Positions 48,341 to 56,996 of a DNA stretch of 64,000 bases are shown here, piece after piece. Made by a program: the position numbers and the translations under genes. This DNA comes from Planktomarina temperata RCA23 (GTDB taxonomy: Bacteria > Pseudomonadota > Alphaproteobacteria > Rhodobacterales > Rhodobacteraceae). Location of the stretch: contig NZ_CP003984.1 of the NCBI RefSeq assembly GCF_000738435.1, positions 2,170,001 to 2,234,000 on the forward strand, written 5' to 3'. Below the pieces are notes generated by a model. The model made no database searches and was not told the origin of the DNA. It saw only the letters and a list, made by a program, of their open reading frames with translations. Positions within the stretch are counted from its first letter, which is position 1, and each line of letters opens with the position of its first letter.

Positions 48341-48367
48341 TTAGCACTCGGATGCTCCGAGTGATAA
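48341..48367. promoter_or_regulatory. CIRCE operator (HrcA site) upstream of groESL
   Basis: TTAGCACTC-N9-GAGTGATAA, one mismatch from the CIRCE consensus TTAGCACTC-N9-GAGTGCTAA, 39 bp upstream of the groES start. HrcA is the known binder; its gene is not in the window. Confidence 0.9.
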
Positions 48368-48477
48368 CGAGCGGGAGATATGGACTCTGACTGCCAGTGT
48401 CAACGGGCAGGCCCAAAAAAATTCTATGCGCCAAACACACCACTTTAGGGCGAAATTTTCAGCAAAATTGACTTGAA

Positions 48478-48493
48478 ATATTCTAAAGAATAT
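48478..48493. promoter_or_regulatory. Palindrome upstream of the first lipoprotein gene
   Basis: ATATTC-TAAA-GAATAT, a perfect 6-bp dyad about 40 bp before the start at 48533. It overlaps a TTGAAA-like -35 word. It may be an operator for the lipoprotein gene. Confidence 0.35.
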
Positions 48494-48532
48494 ATGAAGT
48501 GGTATTTAATACTTTTTTAACGGAGCTATTTC

Positions 48533-49483
48533 ATGACGTATAAAATTTTATTGGCGATTCCCTTTGCCGCTGCCCTGACCGCCTGTGGTGGTGCCGACGA
48601 TACAACTGGTACAACAACTGCCGCTGCCCAGATTGCAACCACTGGGGTAAGCTTGGCCTCCACCGGTAGTTTTCCAACTGGCAACAACTCGATGACACTT
48701 GTGCAAGACGGGAAAGTCTCCTTCGTCAATAATGAGGTGATCAACGTAAAGGTGAATCCGCTGAGTACCACTGCCTCCAGCAATCGCAAAGATTTCACTT
48801 TCGATGTCGAAATCTATGGAAAAACTGTCAGCATGACATGGAATGCCACCGAGGGGTATTATACTGGACGCATTGATGGCAAAGACATTTACCTGAAACC
48901 AAAGGAAACCGGCAGCGACGGTGGGTCTTGGGTCGCCTCCTATGACCGGCTTGAGATCAAAGGCCGCAACTCATCGTACACCGTGTGGAGCGTACCGCTT
49001 GTTTATGGCTATGAGACAGCCGACGCGACAGTCGCAGCGGCAACGGGCACCGCAACCTATACAGGCAACGGTCGCCTGTCCTTGCAAATGCCAACTGACC
49101 GCGAGTGGCGCAACCTTGATGCGAGTTTGTCCGTCGACTTTGGCAACCAAACAGTCGGCGGCTCAATGAAAATCAGCGATGCGATAGACCATGGCAATAT
49201 GACAGCAGGCACGCTCATCATTCCAACGACCGCTATTTCCGGCAATGGATTTGACGCGACCAATGCCCAAATTACGATCAACCAATCGACAAACTCAGCC
49301 AATAACTCAACAACCCAATATGCGTTGGGCAATGCCGAAGTGAGCGGCACCTTCTATGGTGTAAACGGTGGCGTTTTAGGGGGCGTAATCACTGCTGACG
49401 GCACCGTCAACGTCACTGACACAAACGGTGTAGTCACGAGCAATGCGGTTGTTGTGAATGGTGGTTACATTGCCGAAGATTAA
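48533..49483 (+). CDS. TbpB-like barrel lipoprotein 1
   Basis: 316-residue predicted lipoprotein with signal peptide and lipobox LTAC (Cys18). The C-terminal half has the pattern VAAATGTATYTGNG, FGNQTVGGSMKISDAIDH, LIIPTTAISGNGF and VSGTFYGVNGGVLGGVITADG, matching the barrel of transferrin-binding-protein-like, Slam-type surface lipoproteins. Three paralogues follow at 49597, 50590 and 52874. Function unknown; a role in ligand or metal capture is only an inference from the fold. Its own terminator follows. Confidence 0.8.
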   Translation: MTYKILLAIPFAAALTACGGADDTTGTTTAAAQIATTGVSLASTGSFPTGNNSMTLVQDGKVSFVNNEVINVKVNPLSTTASSNRKDFTFDVEIYGKTVSMTWNATEGYYTGRIDGKDIYLKPKETGSDGGSWVASYDRLEIKGRNSSYTVWSVPLVYGYETADATVAAATGTATYTGNGRLSLQMPTDREWRNLDASLSVDFGNQTVGGSMKISDAIDHGNMTAGTLIIPTTAISGNGFDATNAQITINQSTNSANNSTTQYALGNAEVSGTFYGVNGGVLGGVITADGTVNVTDTNGVVTSNAVVVNGGYIAED

Positions 49484-49510
49484 CCCGACCGGAATTTAAA
49501 ACAGTTGACG

Positions 49511-49549
49511 AATCACTGCCATGGCAAAATGCTTTGGCAGTGATTTTGT
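49511..49549 (+). terminator. Terminator after lipoprotein 1
   Basis: AATCACTGCCA/TGGCAGTGATT, an 11-bp perfect stem with a 13-nt loop, followed by TTGTTT, 28 nt after the stop codon. Confidence 0.85.
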
Positions 49550-49596
49550 TTAAGATTGCGTATTTATAATAAGTTTAATTATCAAAGGTCTTTATT

Positions 49597-50529
49597 TTGC
49601 AACAACACGCCATTCTCCCCGCATTCGCTTTTTCTTTACTCGCTGCTTGTGGGGGCGGAGGTGAAGAGGCCACGGTCGCCACCCTCGTGCCCTATACACC
49701 CCAAACTGCCACTGTGCAGGCGCAAGAGTCAGATACCGCCAGCAAACCCAATTGGGCGCAGGTCCTGCCCCTCCGCTTGTCGCAAACATCGTCGCGTGAT
49801 GGCAGCTCTTTGATCCGTTACCAAAACATTGCCAATATTGAGTATCTCTATAACACGAACACATCGACCTTCGATCGCATAGATCTGAGTATCGACGGGC
49901 AAGTCGTGAGATTAACTGTGAACCCCGCGAATTCCCGCCAATATAGCGGCAGCCACAATGGCATTCTCTATTCGGTAGATATTTTGCACACTGCTAACAC
50001 CGTTGATGCGCTTTCAAATTTGGAATATGTCGCAGAGCTGCTGTTCATCCCTACCTATGACGCCACGAATTCCACCAACACAAATAGCTTTGCCATAGCA
50101 GGTTTTGAAACCTCCACCGCAAAGGTTGCGGCTGCAACGGGAACGGCGACATACAATGGCACCGGCTGGCTGGGCTATTCGAGTGAGAGTGGATTTACCG
50201 ATTCAGAGTTGGCTGTCACCTTGAATGTGAATTTCCAAGATCCCTCCGGCAATCAAACCGTCGGCGGAACCATCGACGTGAGCGATCCGGCGAACCATGC
50301 CCTGTCTGGCTATGCCACGCTCACGATTCCCACCACCCAGTTGACAGGAAATGGGTTCAGCACAACGCCGGTTTTGACCTCCTCCAACGGCTTGTCCCTC
50401 ACCGATGCCAGCATCAGTGGCACATTTTACGGCGACTATTACGGAGCCCTCGGCGGCGTGATCCACGCTCAAGGCGATGACAGCGGCACCACCGTGGTGG
50501 TCAATGGGGGATATCTGGCCGTGAGGTGA
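49597..50529 (+). CDS. TbpB-like barrel lipoprotein 2
   Basis: 310-residue paralogue with TTG start and lipobox LAAC (Cys18), followed by a Gly/Glu run. The barrel repeats VAAATGTATYNGTG, NQTVGGTIDVSDPANH, LTIPTTQLTGNGF and ISGTFYGDYYGALGGVIHAQG correspond block by block to lipoprotein 1. It ends NGGYLAVR. No ATG lies near the lipobox. Confidence 0.78.
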   Translation: MQQHAILPAFAFSLLAACGGGGEEATVATLVPYTPQTATVQAQESDTASKPNWAQVLPLRLSQTSSRDGSSLIRYQNIANIEYLYNTNTSTFDRIDLSIDGQVVRLTVNPANSRQYSGSHNGILYSVDILHTANTVDALSNLEYVAELLFIPTYDATNSTNTNSFAIAGFETSTAKVAAATGTATYNGTGWLGYSSESGFTDSELAVTLNVNFQDPSGNQTVGGTIDVSDPANHALSGYATLTIPTTQLTGNGFSTTPVLTSSNGLSLTDASISGTFYGDYYGALGGVIHAQGDDSGTTVVVNGGYLAVR

Positions 50530-50589
50530 TTAAGAATTTGTATTTAAATGGTATATTTTTTGAAAAATTTTAACTTAGGAAATCGAAAA

Positions 50590-51510
50590 ATGACCCAAAA
50601 ACTATTACTTGCACTTCCAGCAGCACTCTCTCGCGCAGCTTGCGGCGGCGGCGGCGGTGACGAAGCCACGACCACACCCGCACAGGCGCAATATTCCTAC
50701 ACCACCAGCTCACCAAACTGGACAACCACATTGCCCGCAAATCTCTCCGTCTACGCGGAGCAGGACGGGACAAATGTCACCTCCAGTCAAAAAATCACGA
50801 ATGTGGAATTCAAACAATGGAATGCCACGCGTGGGGGGCATGACCAAATTGACATCCAAATCGACGGCGAAATCATCACATTGAACTGGGATGCCAATAA
50901 CAGGGAACATTACGGGACGCATGATGGCAGAACTTATGCGTACATCGGAGACCCAATTACCGATGGCGATCCTAACGCACCTGAGACCGTGGCGGACCTG
51001 ATTTATCTTGTGGCTGCAAATAGCACCAATACAGCGATTTTTGAAGACATAGCCGCTGGCGTTGTCGGCTTTGAAACACCCGACGCCGTGGTCGCTGCCG
51101 CAACAGGTACAGCAAATTATAGTGGGGGAGGCGAGATATTTTATTTAACGGCGAACGCTTGGGAAGTTTCAGAAACTCAAGCAAATTTTGCCGTCGATTT
51201 TAACACGTCAACGATTTCAGGTGCAATAGACGTCGATGACCCGGTCGTACGTTCACAAACAACGGCACCGTACACTTATACCTTCGCGACGATCTCCGTT
51301 CCGACAACAGCATTGACCGGCAATGGGTTTTCAGCGCAACCAACAGTGACGGTTAACAACCCCGGAGCAAACACCTATACCTTCAGCAATGAGACCATCA
51401 ACGGGACATTCTACGGGGATAGCAGCGATGTTCTTGCCGGCACTCTGAGCGCGGATTACACCGTAAACGGTACGGCCGGTGTGGCCGTCGGAAACTATTG
51501 GGCGCGCTAA
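50590..51510 (+). CDS. TbpB-like barrel lipoprotein 3
   Basis: 306-residue paralogue, start at 50590 with AGGAAA upstream, 60 bp after lipoprotein 2. The N-terminus MTQKLLLALPAALSRAACGGGGG keeps the acceptor Cys and Gly-rich linker, but Arg stands at position -3 of the lipobox, which is unusual. Barrel blocks are VAAATGTANYSGGG, ISVPTTALTGNGF and INGTFYGDSSDVLAGTLSADY. Confidence 0.75.
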   Translation: MTQKLLLALPAALSRAACGGGGGDEATTTPAQAQYSYTTSSPNWTTTLPANLSVYAEQDGTNVTSSQKITNVEFKQWNATRGGHDQIDIQIDGEIITLNWDANNREHYGTHDGRTYAYIGDPITDGDPNAPETVADLIYLVAANSTNTAIFEDIAAGVVGFETPDAVVAAATGTANYSGGGEIFYLTANAWEVSETQANFAVDFNTSTISGAIDVDDPVVRSQTTAPYTYTFATISVPTTALTGNGFSAQPTVTVNNPGANTYTFSNETINGTFYGDSSDVLAGTLSADYTVNGTAGVAVGNYWAR

Positions 51511-51604
51511 TATCTCAGCATCCCGGCGGTCATCTCCGCTGGGATCGATCTTATCTTGTCACAGGCATGAGCATTCGGCATCCTGCGCTCAAAAGGAGTT
51601 CAGG

Positions 51605-52753
51605 ATGCCGTTTCATTTTTCCGATGCAGAATATGCCGCAAGGCTGTCCAAAGCCGCCGCAGCGCTTCAGGCGCGGGACCTCGAAGCGCTATTGCTCTTC
51701 GCGCCCGAAAGCCACTATTGGATTTGCGGCTATGACACTTTTGGCTTTGCCATGTTCCAATGCCTCATTTTAGGGGCAGATGGGCGGCTGAACCTGCTGA
51801 CCCGCGCGCCAGACCTGCGCCAAGCGCAGCAGACCTCAACCCTCAGCGATGCGCAGATCCATATTTGGAAAGATATCGAAGGCGTATCTCCGGCCAACAC
51901 TCTGGCGGATTTGGTCAAATCCTTAGGCTATAGCGGTAAAATCGCCATGGAGACCGAAACCCCCGGGCTCACCTTCGCCAACGGGCAGTCCGTCATCGCA
52001 GCTTTTGACCGGAGTTTGCACCGCGGCGATGGGATCATTTCGGATCTGCGCCAAGACAAATCACCCGCGGAGCTCGACATGCACCGCCGAGCCGCGGCCC
52101 TGTCTGACGATGCATTAGATGCCGCACTGGCCAGCACCCGCGCCGGGGCCTTTGAAGGCGATATTTTGGCCGAGATGCAAGGCGCAGTGTTCCGCGGCGG
52201 CGGCGATTATGCCGGGAATGAGTTTATCATTGGCTCGGCTGAGCGCGCATTGCTTTGCCGCTATGCCTCCGGCCGCCGCCATCTTGATGCGCAAGACCAG
52301 CTGACGCTTGAATGGTCGGGAGCCTATGCCCGCTATCACGCGGCGATGATGCAGACTTTGGTTATCGGCAAAGCCAATTCTGCTCAACGCCAGATGCACA
52401 GCGTTGCCCGAGACGCCCTCGAGGCCTGCGAGGCCGCCATCAAACCGGGCCGGCCCATGGGTGAGGTGTTCGCGGCCCATGCGCAGGTTTTTGACAAAGC
52501 CGGTCTGGGCCATGCGCGCCTGAATGCCTGCGGCTATGCGATGGGGGCGATTTACAACCCGATTTGGGTCGATTTCCCAATGTTCTATGAGAATAACCCA
52601 ACGGTGATGCGCGAAAGCCAAGTGTTCTTTTTGCATATGATCTTAATGGACAGTGATGCGGGTCTGGCCATGTGTCTTGGCCATTCGGTCGAGGTGACCG
52701 CACATGGCGCCAAACGCTTGTCACGCCACGCGCCTGATTTATTTGAGCTATAA
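51605..52753 (+). CDS. M24 (creatinase/aminopeptidase-fold) family protein
   Basis: 382-residue protein with an N-terminal creatinase-type domain (ALLLFAPESHYWICGYDTFGFAMFQ) and a C-terminal pita-bread domain. The segment LEWSGAYARYHAAMM replaces the Asp-containing metal motif of prolidases, and the later His and Glu ligand positions are also changed, so it is probably a metal-poor hydrolase of the creatinase/ectoine-hydrolase kind. It interrupts the lipoprotein array. ATG at 51605 with GGAG upstream. Confidence 0.8.
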   Translation: MPFHFSDAEYAARLSKAAAALQARDLEALLLFAPESHYWICGYDTFGFAMFQCLILGADGRLNLLTRAPDLRQAQQTSTLSDAQIHIWKDIEGVSPANTLADLVKSLGYSGKIAMETETPGLTFANGQSVIAAFDRSLHRGDGIISDLRQDKSPAELDMHRRAAALSDDALDAALASTRAGAFEGDILAEMQGAVFRGGGDYAGNEFIIGSAERALLCRYASGRRHLDAQDQLTLEWSGAYARYHAAMMQTLVIGKANSAQRQMHSVARDALEACEAAIKPGRPMGEVFAAHAQVFDKAGLGHARLNACGYAMGAIYNPIWVDFPMFYENNPTVMRESQVFFLHMILMDSDAGLAMCLGHSVEVTAHGAKRLSRHAPDLFEL

Positions 52754-52760
52754 TACAAAG

Positions 52761-52795
52761 GCATTTGAGGAATGGCTAAAACATCCCTCAAATGC
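52761..52795 (+). terminator. Hairpin after the M24 gene
   Basis: GCATTTGAGG/CCTCAAATGC, 10-bp perfect stem with 15-nt loop, beginning 8 nt after the stop. The trailing sequence lacks a T-run, so termination strength is uncertain. Confidence 0.6.
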
Positions 52796-52831
52796 AAGAA
52801 ATAACACCGCCACAACTTAAGATTTAATTAG

Positions 52832-52862
52832 CCTTTTCTGCCGTTTTTGGCTGCAGAAAAGG
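52832..52862 (+). promoter_or_regulatory. Hairpin covering the ribosome site of lipoprotein 4
   Basis: CCTTTTCTGC/GCAGAAAAGG, 10-bp perfect stem, 11-nt loop. Its 3' arm runs into the GGAAGAG ribosome-binding stretch 12 nt before the ATG at 52874, so folding could limit translation. Confidence 0.5.
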
Positions 52863-52873
52863 AAGAGCGAATT

Positions 52874-53821
52874 ATGAGACAAGGCCTGACTTGGGTGCTG
52901 CTCTGTTTATCCCTAAGCGCCTGTGGTGGCGGTGGTGGTGGTGGGGCAGGAACTGGGACGACACCCCCCACGACGCCCACGACACCAAACCCGCCTCCCG
53001 CCGCAAACGGGCGCGCGGCGCTGGCGGCGTCTGGCTATGCGGGCCCAGGCGCTCAGGTCCGCTTTGGCGAGACTTATGAGCTGGCAAATGATCAATCCCT
53101 GCGTGGCACGCCCACCAGCAGCGGCATGTCCTATGCAATGGTCACAAAAAACTCCATGCAGATCAATTTCACCAGCGCCACTATGCTCACATTGGACAGC
53201 CAAGGCCAACAATACAGCCTGTTTGACGGGGATGGAGATTCTGTTTTTGAGCCGATCTCCGGCGGGCACCCAAAGGTTGTGGCCGTGATCGTGGAAAAAG
53301 AGGCCGCTCTGGTCATGGCCATTGAACTCACCGGCACCGGGCAAGTGGACACAACCTACAGCGCCATCGGACCCAATACCGACCCCACGGCAATGCCGGC
53401 CTCTGGCAGCGTGCTTTATAATGGGACGGTCAATGCCGTCCTGCAGCCCTCGATTAACCCCTCCACGCAGGTCAGCGAATTTTCTGGCGCCGGAAGCTTT
53501 CATGTGGACTTCACCGCAAACACAGTCTCCGGATCCATGGTCTACACCCAATCCAGCGATACGCAGTTCACCCAAGGATCAAGCATCTTAACAGTCACCC
53601 TGCCCAGCACCTCCATCACAAAAAACACCTTTGAGACCACAGCAGGCACCGCGCAATTCAACCAGACGCCCAGCCATGGCACGAGCTTTGGTGCCATACG
53701 CATCGAGGGTGATTTCTTTGGCCAAACAGGCAGCACACTGGCCGGCAGCTTCGACGGCGCAGGAACGGAAAGCAGCGGCAACACGGCGTATCTGCAGGGC
53801 GGGTTTGTGGCCGAAAAATAG
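52874..53821 (+). CDS. TbpB-like barrel lipoprotein 4 (divergent)
   Basis: 315-residue predicted lipoprotein with lipobox LSAC (Cys17), a Gly run and a Thr/Pro-rich linker (TTPPTTPTTPNPPP). The barrel blocks are more distant from paralogues 1-3: YNGTVNAVL, FTANTVSGSMVYT, LTVTLPSTSITKNTF and IEGDFFGQTGSTLAGSFDGAG. Ends GGFVAEK. Start chosen at the ATG directly before the signal peptide. Confidence 0.78.
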   Translation: MRQGLTWVLLCLSLSACGGGGGGGAGTGTTPPTTPTTPNPPPAANGRAALAASGYAGPGAQVRFGETYELANDQSLRGTPTSSGMSYAMVTKNSMQINFTSATMLTLDSQGQQYSLFDGDGDSVFEPISGGHPKVVAVIVEKEAALVMAIELTGTGQVDTTYSAIGPNTDPTAMPASGSVLYNGTVNAVLQPSINPSTQVSEFSGAGSFHVDFTANTVSGSMVYTQSSDTQFTQGSSILTVTLPSTSITKNTFETTAGTAQFNQTPSHGTSFGAIRIEGDFFGQTGSTLAGSFDGAGTESSGNTAYLQGGFVAEK

Positions 53822-53836
53822 GCGCAGCGCGGCGGC

Positions 53837-54490
53837 TTAAGACCAATCTTCAAGACCTTTACGCCCCGCAGGGGTTAGAGCGTAAACCCCTGTCTCGACC
53901 TTCTCAAACCATCCATAGACATTGTTACGCATCAAACGCGTTGCCGAGGGCACGCCCGTGGCCTTTGCCACGATGGCCCCTTTTTCCGGCCCTGTATGTG
54001 CCAGATAGGTCGCGCATTTCAGCGCATCTTGCCGATATCCCGTCACCAGCCCATGCCGCGTCGCCCCGCCTTCATTCGGATCCCCTTCCAGCCGGTCAAA
54101 GGCCTTGATGATCCCTTTGGCTTTGCGCAGATTCTTACGCGGCCTGTAGGGGCCCGGCGCGCAGTGCTGCTCAACGAAAAGATCGCGCGGCCGCACCGTC
54201 AAAAGCCCAAGGCCCAACCGCCGGCAGAGCGTCACATTGGCCTTCAACCGCTTCATCCCAGCTTTGCCCTCGGGCCGCAGCACGGCAATATAGACATCAT
54301 CCACAAGCTTCAAACGTTCCAAAGCCTGGTGAAACACTGTCAGAGAAAAGGCCAGTTTCAACTCAATGATCACCGCCGGTTCAGAGCCGCGACGCGCCAT
54401 GACGTCTGCCGCGCCCACCTCACCCTTCACCTCATAGCCCTGGGCTTCAAAATGCGCTTTTATGGGCGCGTATAGCTCTCTTTCCTTCAT
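53837..54490 (-). CDS. DUF2161 family protein (PD-(D/E)XK nuclease-like)
   Basis: 217 residues. The N-terminal part KERELYAPIKAHFEAQGYEVKGEVGAADVMARRG and VIIELKLAFS gives an E..D..ExK pattern like restriction-type nucleases. The C-terminus has a winged-helix-like segment (KGAIVAKATGVPSATRLMRNNVYGWFEKV). AAGG lies 6 nt before the ATG at 54490. Function unknown; divergent from ppaC. Confidence 0.82.
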   Translation of the reverse strand: MKERELYAPIKAHFEAQGYEVKGEVGAADVMARRGSEPAVIIELKLAFSLTVFHQALERLKLVDDVYIAVLRPEGKAGMKRLKANVTLCRRLGLGLLTVRPRDLFVEQHCAPGPYRPRKNLRKAKGIIKAFDRLEGDPNEGGATRHGLVTGYRQDALKCATYLAHTGPEKGAIVAKATGVPSATRLMRNNVYGWFEKVETGVYALTPAGRKGLEDWS

Positions 54491-54599
54491 AGAACCTTCA
54501 TGCAGCATATGCGCGCAAAGGTCCAACCTTAGCTGGGTGACAATCACTATTTCGCCGCCTATAAGAGCGTAAATTCAACACGCGCCTGAGGATTATATT

Positions 54600-55517
54600 A
54601 TGATCAAAGTTTTTGGCCACAAAGCCCCCGACACCGACAGCTCTGGAAGCGCCATCATTTGGGCCTGGTATCTCAATGAGATGAAGGGCCAGGACGCCCA
54701 AGCGGCTTTGCTCGGCACGCCCAATACAGAAGCAGCTTTCGTTGCGCAGCGCTGGGGCTTTAAGACGCCGGAAATTATTGCCGACGTCGATAACAACGCG
54801 CCGGTGGTCATCGTCGACACCAACAATCCCGCCGAATTGCCCAGCAATATCAATCAGGCCGATATTTTGGCCATCATTGATCATCACAAGCTTGTCGGCG
54901 GGCTCGAAACCAAAGGGCCAATTTCAATTACCATCCGCCCCTTAGCCTGCACGGCGACCATCATGCATGATCTCATGGGCGATGATGCAGCGCAGATGCC
55001 GGAGGCCATCAAGGGGGTGATGTTATCGTGTATTTTGTCGGACACCTTGGCCTTCCGCAGCCCAACAACGACGCCGCAGGACAAAGCCCTGGCCGAAAGC
55101 CTGGCCGCGGATCTGAACCTAACCATCGCCGATTACGCCGCTGAGATGTTTGCCGCGAAATCTGATGTCTCTGCCTTCTCGGATGCGGAGCTGTTACGCA
55201 TGGACAGCAAGGAATATGCCGTCAGCGGCACGAAATTCCGCGTCTCTGTTCTGGAAACCACCTCCCCCAAGATGGTCTTAGACCGCAAAGCCAGCCTCAT
55301 GGCGACCATGCCATCTGTGGCACAGGAAGATGCGGTGGATCATGTATTGCTCTTTGTGGTCGACATCTTGAATGAGGAAGCCACGATGTTGATCCCCAAT
55401 GCCACCGCGCAGACCGTGGCAGAAAAATCTTTTGGGGCCACAGTCACGGGCGATACCGTGGTCTTGCCCGGGGTCATGAGCCGCAAAAAGCAAATCATTC
55501 CCAACCTGAAACTTTAA
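54600..55517 (+). CDS. ppaC: Manganese-dependent inorganic pyrophosphatase (family II)
   Basis: 305-residue DHH-family enzyme. Metal ligands are His7, Asp11 and Asp13 in FGHKAPDTDS, Asp73, and the DHH motif Asp94-His95-His96 in IIDHHKLVGG. The C-terminal substrate motif is the MSRKKQIIP segment. It hydrolyses PPi; family II enzymes use Mn or Co. Confidence 0.95.
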   Translation: MIKVFGHKAPDTDSSGSAIIWAWYLNEMKGQDAQAALLGTPNTEAAFVAQRWGFKTPEIIADVDNNAPVVIVDTNNPAELPSNINQADILAIIDHHKLVGGLETKGPISITIRPLACTATIMHDLMGDDAAQMPEAIKGVMLSCILSDTLAFRSPTTTPQDKALAESLAADLNLTIADYAAEMFAAKSDVSAFSDAELLRMDSKEYAVSGTKFRVSVLETTSPKMVLDRKASLMATMPSVAQEDAVDHVLLFVVDILNEEATMLIPNATAQTVAEKSFGATVTGDTVVLPGVMSRKKQIIPNLKL

Positions 55518-55534
55518 CGGAACGAAAGCCTCTC

Positions 55535-56407
55535 ATGACACGCATTATCACATCCCTTTCGGAGATTTCCGAGTCCTATGATGCCCTATTTTGTGACCTC
55601 TGGGGCTGCGTTCATGATGGGTTGGCACCATTCGCGGAGGCGGTGGCGGCGCTGCAGGCCTTTCGCGCCAGGGGCGGTACAGTGATGCTGGTGACCAACG
55701 CCCCCCGCCCCCATGCGCCCGTGCGCCGGCAATTGGACCGGCTCGGCGTTCCCAGCGACGCCTATGACGGGATCGCGACCTCCGGGGACAGCGCCCGCGC
55801 GGCGATGTTGCGCGGCGCGGTGGGCGAGAAAGTATACTTCATCGGTCAACCGCATGATCAGGATTTTTTCGCACCGCTGGAGCTGATTGAAAACCCCGTC
55901 AAGATTTCGCAAGTGCCCTTGGAGCAGGCCGAGGGGATGGTCTGCTGCGGGCCTTTTGACCCGCTGGCCGATCCCGAAGAGATGCGGGCGCAATTTTTGC
56001 AGGCCAAGACCCGCGGCCTAAAATTACTCTGCGCCAACCCTGATATTGTGGTGGACCGGGGCGAGACACGCGAATGGTGCGCCGGAGCTTTGGCGAAACT
56101 TTATACTGAGATGGGCGGCGAGAGCCTTTACTTCGGCAAGCCGCATCCCCCCATCTATGATTTGGCGCGCAGGCGGCTTCAGGCATTGGGCAAAGACATT
56201 CCCGACAGCCGGATCCTCTGCGTCGGTGACGGGATTTTGACCGACATTGATGGGGCGATGGGAGAAGATCTTGATTCGCTCTTTATCACCGGTGGCTTGG
56301 CCGCCCGCGAAACACAAACCGCAGATCAACCCGACCCGAAGGCTCTGATGGCCTATTTGACCAGGGAAATGCGGCAACCGACCTATTCCATCGGAAAATT
56401 ACGCTAA
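55535..56407 (+). CDS. TIGR01459-type HAD hydrolase
   Basis: 290 residues, HAD superfamily subclass IIA. Motif I is FCDLWGCVHDG, motif II VTNAPRPH, and the C-terminal metal site ILCVGDGILTDIDGA. The substrate is unknown. It follows ppaC by 17 bp and is probably in the same operon. Confidence 0.9.
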   Translation: MTRIITSLSEISESYDALFCDLWGCVHDGLAPFAEAVAALQAFRARGGTVMLVTNAPRPHAPVRRQLDRLGVPSDAYDGIATSGDSARAAMLRGAVGEKVYFIGQPHDQDFFAPLELIENPVKISQVPLEQAEGMVCCGPFDPLADPEEMRAQFLQAKTRGLKLLCANPDIVVDRGETREWCAGALAKLYTEMGGESLYFGKPHPPIYDLARRRLQALGKDIPDSRILCVGDGILTDIDGAMGEDLDSLFITGGLAARETQTADQPDPKALMAYLTREMRQPTYSIGKLR

Positions 56408-56431
56408 CGGCCTCTTGATTTATTCCCCCTT

Positions 56432-56481
56432 AAGGTAATAATATTACGCAGGCGACATCACGACGTTGCAATTATTACCTT
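56432..56481 (+). promoter_or_regulatory. 11-bp inverted repeat in front of the MaoC gene
   Basis: AAGGTAATAAT (56432-56442) and ATTATTACCTT (56471-56481) form a perfect dyad 28 bp apart. The right arm ends directly before the GAGGTG ribosome site. It can be an operator or an RNA hairpin that controls translation. Confidence 0.6.
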
Positions 56482-56491
56482 GAGGTGCGAG

Positions 56492-56935
56492 ATGCTCGAC
56501 AACATGCCCCGCGGCACAATTTGTATTGAAGATATTGAAATCGGCATGACCCGGCATCTGCGCAAGGTTGTGACGGATCGGGACATTGAGATGTTTGCCG
56601 AGGTTTCCACCGATCATAACCCGGTGCATCTTGATGATGATTATGCCAATGACACGATTTTTGAGGGCAGAATTGCCCATGGGATGTTAACCGCAGGCTT
56701 GATCTCCGCCGTGATTGGCGAACAATTGCCCGGCCATGGCACCGTATATCTGGGGCAATCGCTGAAATTCTTGGCGCCTGTGCGCCCCGGCGATCTGGTC
56801 ACAGCTCAAGTGGAAGTGGTCGACATCGATCTTGGCCGCCGCCGCGTCAAGCTGGACACCCATTGCTCCATTGATGGCAAAAAAGTGTTGGCAGGCGAGG
56901 CCACCGTCTTAGCCCCTTCCCGAAAATTCGACTAA
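56492..56935 (+). CDS. MaoC-family (R)-hydratase
   Basis: 147-residue hotdog-fold hydratase. The active-site pattern AEVSTDHNPVHLDDDYANDTIFEGRIAHGML has the conserved Asp-His pair. Likely acts on enoyl-CoA thioesters. ATG at 56492 follows GAGGTG; an in-frame TTG at 56480 is inside the inverted repeat and less likely. Confidence 0.88.
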   Translation: MLDNMPRGTICIEDIEIGMTRHLRKVVTDRDIEMFAEVSTDHNPVHLDDDYANDTIFEGRIAHGMLTAGLISAVIGEQLPGHGTVYLGQSLKFLAPVRPGDLVTAQVEVVDIDLGRRRVKLDTHCSIDGKKVLAGEATVLAPSRKFD

Positions 56936-56996
56936 AACGCCACCGTTTCAGCCGCCACAGCTTGCTCTGATCAATCTCGCGCGATAGGGGGAATTC

